A stretch of DNA of 64,000 bases from Cryptomeria japonica (Eukaryota > Streptophyta > Pinopsida > Cupressales > Cupressaceae). The notes under the pieces are model-generated. The model was not told the DNA's origin, made no database searches, and worked only from the letters and a program-made list of their open reading frames with translations. How positions within the stretch are numbered: the first letter of the stretch is position 1; each line of letters starts with the position of its first letter. Of the stretch, positions 36,491 through 46,275 are shown in pieces. Made by a program: the position numbers and the translations under genes. The stretch covers positions 667,867,852 through 667,931,851 of the forward strand of contig NC_081412.1 in the NCBI RefSeq assembly GCF_030272615.1, written 5' to 3'.

Positions 36491-36665
36491 GGGTTCGCTC
36501 GAAGGGGGGGGGGGGGTTCAAGCAAACCCTATAAAATATAATATTTTTTGCTTTTGAATGAACCCATTTTTGGGTTTGGGTTCGTTCGAACCCAAACCCA
36601 AAATGGGGTTTGTTTGAACCCATTTGGGTAGTTTGAGCGAACCATTATAGTTCATACGAACATCC
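36491..36665. repeat. Subterminal repeat array of element A (TTCGNNCGAA type)
   Basis: At least five variants of a palindromic motif: GGGTTCGCTCGAAG (36491), GGGTTCGTTCGAACCC (36578), GGTTTGTTTGAACCC, GTTTGAGCGAACC and GTTCATACGAAC. At 36564-36607 the motif sits in a near-perfect inverted repeat of about 20 bp per arm with almost no loop. A G13 run lies at 36504-36516. The array is immediately upstream of the transposase-like gene, so it could be both promoter and transposase-binding region. Confidence 0.8.
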
Positions 36666-36744
36666 TTAAAAAAAATTTCCCCACACCCGTGATTTTCCTT
36701 CACAGGTAAAAGTGGGAACCACTATTGTGAATAAACCAAAGGCA

Positions 36745-37425
36745 TGCTAATCGGATATGGAGATTATTTTTGAGCCTTTAAATGAGACATGAAGATGTCA
36801 ACTATTTGTTGAAATGATGAGAAATCTGAAATTTAGGCCCATAATGAAGATTCTTGGGCTAAGAACACCAAGTGAATCAAGTGACATATCTATTATGAAT
36901 AATCTAATGAGTGTATATGATAGTGTGGGTTCTAACTTATGCAAAAAAGATAGTAATGCCACATGACATGTCATTACATCAACAATTGCAAGCACTAAAA
37001 CTAAGAAATCTCACCTCATTAGAAAGACAAGTAAAGCATTGAAAATAAGTAGATAGACTCTAATGAGAGCTATGGGAAGGTGTCAAAAAGTGGAGGATCC
37101 AAATAACAATGAGTTTTGGGCATTCTTCGGTAGACTACTACAGAAAGATAAAGCAATTATCGAAGCCTTGAGATCCCTACTTGAATAATTTTGGAAGAAT
37201 AACACAAGGGTCTCTCAAAATCAAAGAGATGTTGAGGATTGGTAGTAAAATATGTGATCCACATCTGAAACACTTTTTGGATATCACTAAAACACAATTT
37301 TTTTCCAATTTTCAATGTACATATCCTCAAATAAAACTTAATCAAAGATTATTTGAAATGGTAAAACCTTTTGATGTCAAAATAAATCACACACACACAA
37401 CTTGTTGTTGTAGAGTACATATTGA
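36745..37425 (+). pseudogene. Element A transposase-like gene, 5' portion
   Basis: Homologous throughout to the 5' half of B's gene: RCQLFVEMMRNLKFRPIMKI against RCQLIVQMIKNLNFRETMKI, then ITSTIASTKTKK, KTSKALKISR, LLQKDKAIIEALRSLL, NNTRVSQNQRDV, HFLDITKTQFF, RLFEMVKPFDVKINH and CCCRVHIE. Broken by several stops (for example SNAT-TGA) and at least one frameshift near 37230. The early part may be a DNA-binding region; the Cys-rich CCC motif is shared with B. It stops at codon GAG/GAA, where B is inserted, and resumes at 51684. A start codon could not be fixed. Confidence 0.8.
37422..37425. other. Target-site duplication TTGA, left copy
   Basis: TTGA directly before B's terminal repeat; the matching TTGA is at 51684-51687. 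One copy plus the flanks gives A's uninterrupted codons CAT ATT GAA TTC, matching CAT ATT GAA TTT in B's own gene. Confidence 0.9.
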
Positions 37426-37464
37426 GGGTATGTGCACAAAGATGGTGGTCAAAAAAGTGGACAC
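37426..37464 (+). repeat. Left terminal inverted repeat of element B
   Basis: Its first 24 nt match the complement of the right end with one mismatch (GGGTATGTGC against GGGTAAGTGC). After a gap, AAAAAAG and TGGACAC match again, giving an imperfect repeat of about 40 nt. Confidence 0.9.
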
Positions 37465-37494
37465 CACCCCAAAAAAACATGAAAAAACAAGCAA

Positions 37495-37646
37495 CACGTA
37501 TGCGGTTATAAAATTTGAAATCATCCCGTATGCGCTTTGGTCCGTTGTTCCTGAGCCTAAAAAAGGTAGTGCGTATGCGCTGCTTTTAGGAAAGTGAGCA
37601 CGTACGTGCTCATAAGCCCTAAAGAGCCGTGTACGCAGTACGTGTC
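37495..37646. repeat. Left subterminal repeats of element B (GTACGCGC type)
   Basis: Copies include CCCGTATGCGCTTT (37525), GCGTATGCGC (37571), GCACGTACGTGC (37598) and GTGTACGCAGTACGTGTC (37629). The same motif recurs at 45480-45680, 46164 and 50686-50822, nowhere else noticed in the window. They sit between the TIR and the start of the plus-strand gene. Confidence 0.85.
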
Positions 37647-37729
37647 AAAAAAAGTTAAAAAAAATAAAATTGGGTCTTATTTTCCTGTGACCACGATGTT
37701 TTTTCCTCAATTTCCTCCACAAAAACGTG

Positions 37730-40370
37730 AATGGGTTGCCTCATTTCTCTTCCAGACGCTATAGATCAAGGTTAGTTTTTCTTAATTTTCGTCTTTATTT
37801 CCCGTTTATTCAATTTTTTTTATGTTTTGAATTTAATTTCGTTAATTTTGATTAGGTTTTTTTATTTTTTATTTCAAAAACCAGATTTTGATAATCCACA
37901 ACAAGAACAACAAAATGCACCTCCTAAAAACCCCGAATAAAACCCACAAGATACACCCCTAGTTCCTCCTTTTGACCGCACACCTGAAACACAGGAGCAA
38001 TTGATTAATCAATTAGGGAGAAACACGTCTAAATAAATAGACTGATTAATAAATTGAAAACATCTAAGCTTCAGCATCATAAATCCCTCGCCACTAGCCT
38101 AGAAACATTAGCTAGTGGTGCCACAACCATTTCCACACAAATTACAAAATGGGGAAACTTTAGGGATATGTGTCGTCAGTACTATGCTGATGGGTTATCA
38201 TACGCGGGAGTGAAAAAAAAAAAATAGTAAACAACAAATATGTGCCCTTTTTGTTGATCCTAAAACTGGTGAGTCGTTACCTCTTAATGCAAAGAGGTTT
38301 CCCATACATTGGTGTACCAATGTGCAGATGAAGAATTTTTTTTGGCAGAGATGGTGGATGGTCTTTGATGATCCACCTTGTAATAATTATGAGGTGCCAT
38401 TATATTTTTTGAGAAAAGTATACTATCAATTTGTCCTCAATGTGTAGCCAAACTATTTTGGCATGAGAGAGTTCCATGGTAGAGGTGGCGGCTTTTCCCA
38501 AGATAGACCTGGAGCCCGTAGGCGAGTAGCCTTGGAGAGTCGATGCCCCCTAGCACCCAAACCCAAGGTGCATCAGGCTATCCTAGTATATCTGAAAGAG
38601 TCGATGGAGCTACAAACTCTTCAAGTGGCCACAACATTTACTAGTGCCATCATGCAATATGGGATGTCGTTATAACACCCTATTGTATTGGGTGATGAGC
38701 CATTAGTTGCTCTAGGTGGCGACAGAGAGCCGATCCACCATATGTGTGTCAGTTGTTCAGGGACATGCTCAGGGACGGATGATGCGGCCACTGAAAATGG
38801 ATCCACATCTCATTTCTGCATGATTTGCGGGAGTAGATGTCAGGCCCGCACGACTGAGGATTTGGCACTAACAGAAGAGGTGATGTACATGGTGTTTGCC
38901 CATTAGCGAGAGACATAGGTGTGTTGATTAGAATTCATATCCTTTTATTTATCAGTCACTTTAAATTTGTAATTACATAAATGAATTTTCATTTATACAT
39001 CAATTTAAATTGAGACAAATAATATGCATTTCAGGATGCAACAACGGTATCCCATACTCCTCTCGCAATTACTTAGCTGCAACATCGATGCCTGAGGTAT
39101 AAATTTTGTAACATGTTAAAATAGAATAGTAAACTTTGAATTCAAAAAAATTACAAGATATACTAACTATCTTTAACGCTTGGTCCAATTTTTGGTCTGT
39201 AGGTGTTGACAGGGGACCAAATGTCCTAGATTGATGACATCACACTCTCAGCGATTGATTTTGGCCTACAAGGCTATACGGTATCATATTTTGTACAACC
39301 TTTTTTATGTATTGTTTTTATGGAATATGTAAGTCATTTCATTTTAGATGTTTTAAATTATGTTTAATATATTATTTGTACTAATATGTCATGTTAATTT
39401 TGTTTTTTTTGGGTACCCCCTCCATGTCTAGGCCTCATCCTAAGAAAAAGAATTCCTTGAAGACACCACAATGTGGGAAGAAGGTAATTGAACACATTTT
39501 TAGTTGTACAATTGTTTCAAAATGTTGAAATCAAGTCTTAGTTGGGGTTTGTAGATTGATTAGTGTTTTTTGTCTATTTTACATGTACAATGACCATTGA
39601 GCTATGTGGATTTGTTGAATGCACCTGATTCACCAATGGATCAAGAGAGGGTGGAGGTATGCATCTCTACTTTATTTTCTTGATTTCATGATTATATGCA
39701 CGTGTACATGTGAACTTGTGATAAATTATAATCTTATAATTTTTTCATACATGAAATATCCATAGCTGCTTCATGAATGGCGAGCCCTCCCCTGTGCACT
39801 AGAGAAACATCTCAGGATCCGGTACACTTTTGTTTGATATATTACATTAATTGTTTTTAACCTACAATACTTATCATTATATTAATTGTATTTAGTCTTT
39901 GATCATTTTTTGTATAGGCAATAGTGACAGTTTTTCCATCGATGGTGAGCCATCCTCAATCCATTGGAGAAGCATCTCAGGTACCAGTACGTCATTATTA
40001 TCTATATTATAGCTTTTAAGTGTTTTTGATGTATTTATGTTAGTACATTGTATTAATTATACATTTAATCTACAATAGACCCCTTCGCGGTTGGGCCATA
40101 ATGTGGATCCTTTTAAGTTTGTCTTCAAGAAAACTCCTAAGAGTGATAAGGAGAGGAGAGCGAAGACATTAGCTCCAAGATCAACTGATGAGGTAATCTA
40201 CATTTCAATTGCAAAGGAATTATAGTTAAATGCATACTTATGTTGTTAATTGTGAACTATTTTCTACAAAAGAATTCTACCTTGGCTTTTGAATTGTGGT
40301 TTTGTAGCCATCTATAGAGCCACATACTGCATCTAAGAGGCTCGATTTTGATGATCCACCACAAATTTAG
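37730..40370 (+). pseudogene. Element B second gene: unrecognised multi-exon ORF, decayed
   Basis: Proposed ATG 37730 and exons 37730-37769, 37885-38918, 39035-39096, 39203-39280, 39432-39483, 39594-39656, 39766-39821, 39918-39986, 40079-40196 and 40308-40370, most with GT and AG borders. Exon 2 encodes SLETLASGATTISTQITKWG, then CALFVDPKTGESLPLNAKRF, FPIHWCTN and a Cys-rich HMCVSCSGTCSGT...FCMICGSRCQ segment that could bind metal. Later exons are basic (PHPKKKNSLKTPQCGKK; FKKTPKSDKERRAKTL), and the end reads TASKRLDFDDPPQI. Exons 7 and 8 are a duplicated pair. Stops and two indels (near 38035 and an A12 run at 38213) disable it, and exon 9's phase does not fit exon 8. No family was recognised. 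As the partner ORF of a DNA transposon it may bind DNA or assist the transposase; that is inference. Confidence 0.6.
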
Positions 40371-40899
40371 GATCATATAGTGTTATTTGTGGTCATAGAA
40401 TGACCAATACATGTAGATATATTCTAAATTTTTATTGTTTATCGATTTGGACATGGCATATGCCACATTTTTGTAATACTTGTATTGACTTGGCAGACAT
40501 GCCTTTTTTTGATATATATATATAAATGTTGATATTCGATCCAATAAATGGTTGAGTTCATTATTATGTATTCGTTTTATTTCGTGGCTGTCCTTTTATA
40601 AAATTAATTGATCATTTACCTATGTAATCAACAATATGAATATAAACAAAAAAAATCTATGATATAAAACATTGCAATCATGGAATATGATTTGATAAAA
40701 TTTCTAAAATGTCAAATTAACCCTACAAAAATCCTTGTATTCATTTCATTATTGTGTATTCGATGTATTTGGTGGCTTCCCTTTTATAAATTTAAATGAA
40801 TATTTGCCTATGTAATCAACAATATGAATCTAAACAACAAAAATCGACAATATGAATATAAACAACAATATGTGTGTGGTGCAAGAGCACCCTCACGCT

Positions 40900-41760
40900 C
40901 GCAATGGTCAAATTTTGGTTCTCATGTGGAAAAAAATGATGTCACAAGCACATCCGGGTGGGTAGGTTTATGCTAGGAATGCTCCTCTCATGCATCCCAA
41001 AGTGTCAGAACGTCGAGAGTCATACCCTACCAACGCGATCTCTCAAGTGCCCCGAGTCCAAAAAATTGTCAAACTTTGATAGACTATTTCTTCCAATCCA
41101 GGACACATATGATCAATCTATTTGAACCTGTGGGGTCATGTGAGGCTCCTCTACGATTTTCTATCTCAGTTTTTGAAGAGTTGGAGCCATTTTATATTGG
41201 TAGCATTTTTTCACCTGATACCAAAACTATCAGTTGCATGCAATGCAAAGTTGCAAGATAGGCTAGAATTGATTTGGTTCGTCGTGTGCACAAACTGACA
41301 TCACGAGTGCATCCAGGTGGGAAATTTTATGCTAGACATAATCCTCTCATGCATCCCAAAGCATCGAAATGTCGAGAGTCATAGCTTACCAGTGCGATCT
41401 CTCAAGTGCTTTGAGTTCAAAAAATTGTCAAAATTTAACGGTTTGTTTCTTCCAATCCAGGACACATATGATCGACCCATTTGAACTTGTGGGGTCACGT
41501 GAGACTCCTCTACAATGGCCTATCTCGGTTTTTTACGACTCGAAGCCATTTTCAATTGGTAGCATTTTTTTGCCTACTGCAAAAATCGTCAGTTGCATGC
41601 AATGCAAAGTTGCAAGATAGGCTAGAATTGATTCAGTTCATCATGTGCACAAACCGACGTCATGAGCGTGTCCGGGTGGGTAGGTTTGTGCTAGGCATGA
41701 TCCTCTCATTCATCCCAAAGTGTCGGAATGTCGAGAGTCATACCCTACTAGCACAATGTA
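40900..41760. repeat. Tandem repeat, unit about 360 bp, roughly 2.4 copies
   Basis: The segment TCCGGGTGGGTAGGTT...CATCCCAAAG recurs at 40953, 41313 and 41671, spacing 360 and 358 bp. Further conserved blocks are GACACATATGATCRAYC and TTGCATGCAATGCAAAGTTG. One diverged unit also lies at 55200-55540, downstream of element A's transposase. No ORF conserved across units. Confidence 0.9.
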
Positions 41761-42306
41761 TAAGTTGCTTGACAACTTTTTTGACAATAATGACAATTTT
41801 TACTCAAATTGTATCTAGACTCAATCTATGACTCCTATGACCCGATAATGACTCAAATAATTTTCCATGATTATACAAGAATCAAGAATGCTCATGATTG
41901 ACCTTATCACATCACATAAACTCAAAACATAGTCACAAAACATAGACACAAAAAATAGTCACAAAACATTGTCACATAAAATTCAAAATTTTGCTTCTAA
42001 ATATGGTCAAATTAGCTCTTGGCTATTTGAATATACAAAAAAATGTCTTAAAAATCATCTCATGGGATTTTATACAAAATTTGGCATTACAATATGTGCA
42101 ATTTAGCTCATCGCCATTTTAATATACAAAATTTAGCATCTAAATATGTATAAATCAGCTCATTGTCATTTAAATATACAAAATTATGCCACTAAACATG
42201 TAAAAATCAGCTCATGGGCATTTATATATAGAAAAAATGAATATAGAACAATTCGTTGAATGATATATACAAAATTCTCAAAATCATTCTACTCTAAACC
42301 GTAGAA
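41761..42306. repeat. Short AT-rich tandem repeats in element B
   Basis: At 41925-41985 a motif of about 16 bp (CATAGTCACAAAA) repeats four times. At 42014, 42106, 42158 and 42210 a unit beginning AGCTCATNGCCATTT and AATATACAAAATT repeats, with about 52-bp spacing for the last three. This is the 3' flank of the transposase-like gene. Confidence 0.7.
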
Positions 42307-45104
42307 TCAATCAAGTGAGCATTCAGGATCGACTCTAACCCATACTGTGTCAAGTATTACCTCGTGGTCAGACTCACGAACTTTCCATAAAATATTGTTA
42401 TGGGGTCTACCATGATACTTCATCAAATGAATATTTGTTGCAACAACAAGGTTAGAGAAATGAAGAATATGTCTGTGTGTTTCAAAGTCCTTGAACAACC
42501 AAACATCAGAATTCTTAATAGGGTATCTCCTAAGCCATGTTCCTGTCACGACAATAGACCCTATTGGGTACTCAATACCCTCTCCATCAATGATTGTGGT
42601 TGTCAATTTTATTTTAGGCTCAACACAACGACACACATAGTAGTTCGTTCCTTCTTCATTGTTCTCTTCTGCAACAATTGCATACACAGGACTTGCATTT
42701 TATAAAGTGATAATTAATACCAAAACTAAAGTGTGATGTACAACAAAATGAACCAAAAAGAATACTTGAAAAAATCACATGAATCCATTAGGTCGGATAC
42801 ATGGTCAAAATCCAGTGATGTCTCCATCTGGCTCAATTGTAGTGCTTTGGGAATTTGATATGTATCAATGGGAACCAATGGTCTACAAGACCATTTGTCA
42901 ACCCACTCTTGCGATTCACAATCTTCCCACAAACAATATATGCATGAAGAGAAAAAAGATACCATCTCTCTCATATAAATTACTAGTGAACTTGCATTTG
43001 AACTCATAAATGAGTGCATGTCACTCGATCCTGCAACTGTACAATAATTTAGATAGTTTTCAATGTTAGATTCAGTGATCAACCAAAAATATCTATGAAC
43101 CATTGACGTACCTGGATTAACTGGACCCATCATAGACTTACACCATCGCACAATTATTTTTGCATCTATCAACTCAGCACCACCTTCGTACTTCAATTAT
43201 TCTCTAGATAGGGCTCTTTTTACACATGCTCCTGCACCATCATGCTCTCCCTTACCATGTCCAGCCTTAGTGAAATTCCAAAAATTTTGTACACCGCTTG
43301 TCATATGCATCCTTGTCAACCAATAAAATATCCTTGCACATTCTTGAATTGTGCAGTGTAATTATCTGACCATATTAAGTGTTGGTTGTATTGTATGTTT
43401 CTTTCCTTTAAATTATCATAGAAAACTTTAAAGCATCCTTGTACAAACTTTGATGAATGAGTACGATCATCACTTATGTAGGAGTGATACTCTCTTACAA
43501 CCTTTCTATTCTCCTTTGTGCTATCATCTGCATGCATGAATATTATGTGTACAAAAATAGAAACTTATGTAGAATGATAATACATAGATTGCACTTTATT
43601 TTGATGTTGTAGTGTATAATTTTCAGCAAAATTGACAATAGAGACAAAGGTGCCAAGAGGAAATGTGTCCTTACATAACTTTAATTGCTCATCTAACCAT
43701 CAAGCTCTGTGTATGAATTATGTACTCATAAACTAGTTTCTCTTGAAAATTTTTCATAAATTCAGCTACACATATATCATTTTTCACTAGCTCACATCTC
43801 TTCAAATCTTTTCCATCTTTAACGCCATATGTGACTGTCTTGTATTTTCCAAAAAAAACTAGTTTCCTACCAATTTCATGTGTGCTCTCCAAATGTACAG
43901 ATCTTGGTAAATATTGCAAACCACCACATATAGCACAAGAACCTTCCAAACAAGGCATCTTATAATAAATGCAACCATCATGTATATTACATAGCACACT
44001 TGAAATAAATTCTCTTACTGACTCAGGAGGTGCTTGTATATTGCATTTCTGCAAAACATCATTAGTGTGCAAAGTAGAAAAAATATGACGAAAAATATCA
44101 TAGTGCATGGAAAATTCAATATGCATCATACAACAACATGTGGTACGTACATGATTAATCTTAATATAAAAAGGTTTTGCCATTTCAAAAAATCTCTGAG
44201 AAATTCTTATTTGAGGAAACTTTTGAAGGAATCTTTCATAAAATTTTGTTTGAGTCATATCCAAATAGTGTTTGGCATGTGGCTCATGCTTTGTAGACCC
44301 AATTCACCTTCTAACAACATCTCTTTGGTTGGCCGAAACTCTTGTGTTGTCATGCCAATTTTTTTCAATTAGTGTTCTTAGTGCATCAACAACAACCTTG
44401 TCTTTGCGTGGTAGTCTACCCGAGAATTCTCAAAGAGAATTATTGTTAGGTTCCTCTATTTTTTCTCACCTCTGTAATGTTTTACTTAATGTTGTTCTAC
44501 TAACGTTTAATGACTTACTTGTTTTGCTTATCAAACGATCTTTTTTTATTTTCTTGCTCATTATGGTTGATGTAATGATACATTGAGTAGCATTAGAATA
44601 TTTAGTACATGATTTTGAACCAATAGCTTGATATGCATCAAATAGATTTCTCACAATAGTTCTTTCACTGTTACTTTCAGATGATCTTAGGCCTAGAATT
44701 TTCATTGTCTCCCTAAAATTTAAATTTTTAATCATTTGAACAATTAATTGACATCTTGCAGTTTGATTTAAGTTTTCAAAATAGTTTTGCCATATTCTTT
44801 TAACCATTCTCCTACAAGTTTGTTCATTCATTTTATCGAGCATTGGATTCAATATATTCTCATCAATGTCAATTAGATACTTTGGTTTCTTACGAATGAT
44901 TCTAGGAGGTGCTAACATTGGTGCATTGTGGACATTCAATTCATCAAATAGAGAAGGTGTATGTTCATCATTTAATTGATTATTCAATGTGGTATCTTCT
45001 TCAATTGCATTAGGTGCATTATGCTCATTTGGTAAATCAAATTGAGATGTTGAGGATGACATACCTTCTTCTCCCATTGTTCTTATGTCACGTAATTTCT
45101 TCAT
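42307..45104 (-). pseudogene. Element B transposase-like gene (DDE-type candidate)
   Basis: Minus strand. Exon blocks: 45104-44466 (acidic N-terminus, then RMVKRIWQNYFENLNQ and a helical possible DNA-binding part ISKTSKSLNVSRTTLSKTL); 44264-43689 (HTTCCCMMHIEF, then a Cys cluster CLEGSCAICGG); about 43690-43540 (VNFAENYTLQHQNKVQS); 43537-43316 (LIWSDNYTAQFKN); 43290-43100 (AGHGKGEHDGAGACVKRA, KIIVRWCKSMMG); 43030-42770 (CESQEWVDKWSCRPLVP); and 42687-42307 (conserved C-terminal domain, SIVVTGTWLRRYP...LWKVRES). Gaps between the last blocks have plausible GT-AG introns. A related motif triplet (DFAENY, SD-x-QFKN, HGKG-DG-x-KR) occurs in animal and plant DDE transposase-like proteins. The first Asp is Asn here but Asp in A. 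Several stops and a frameshift near 43310 inactivate it. Confidence 0.75.
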
Positions 45105-45407
45105 ATGTTGCCATTGTCTTTCCTTTTCAACCTCTCATTGTTCTATTGTTCCTCACTTGTTCTTTCCCATGGTTGATATCGGTTGTCCTAAATAGAATCA
45201 TATTACATGTATATGTAAACAAAAGTTCATAAACAAACAAATAACCATAAATATGCATATTATCATTAATTTTTTGAATAAAACTATTAAACAATCACAT
45301 TAATATTGAAAAAACTAATAAGAACAACAATTAAATCATTTAAAATCATGCAAGAACAAAAAATTCACTTACTTCTATGTATAAAACAGTGATAGAAGTG
45401 TAGACAC

Positions 45408-45680
45408 AGTTGCAGTGGGGCGTTCAACGACCTCAAAAACTTCTTTTGAGGCCGTTGAGGCTCTTGGGCAAATAAAACTATGTCCAAGTACCCCATACAT
45501 GCTATATTAATAACCGTGTGCATGCTGTTAGTCCCTAAAATATTGGCAAGCCCAACGATATATTTTTTTCACCCTGTACGCGCTTAGAACTAATAATTAG
45601 CACGTACATGCTCCTATGCCTTAAAAATGTTATGGCAGGGTAGCAAACTAATAGGCTTAGTACCCCGTACGCGCTATTTG
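45408..45680. repeat. Subterminal repeats of element B upstream of the transposase-like gene
   Basis: Copies include CCCCATACATGCTAT (45490), CCTGTACGCGCTT (45571), GCACGTACATGCTCC (45599) and TACCCCGTACGCGCTATTT (45661). Mirror position to the array upstream of the plus-strand gene. The inner part up to 45200 is AT-rich with no feature. Confidence 0.82.
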
Positions 45681-45699
45681 TAGTAAAGAAAATGTGAAG

Positions 45700-46275
<576 letters not shown>

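Larger units (their letters stand above)
36485..37425 (+). mobile_element. Element A, 5' part (DNA transposon interrupted by element B)
   Basis: Carries a subterminal repeat array (36491-36665) and the first third of a transposase-like gene homologous to B's. It stops at TTGA (37422-37425), where B begins, and resumes at 51684. A's own terminal inverted repeats were not found, so its outer limits are uncertain. Confidence 0.75.

Noticed and set aside
38221-38240. Exon boundary at the poly-A run in B's second gene
   Set aside because: The frame before and after agrees with a simple length change in the A12 run; no splice sites are present.
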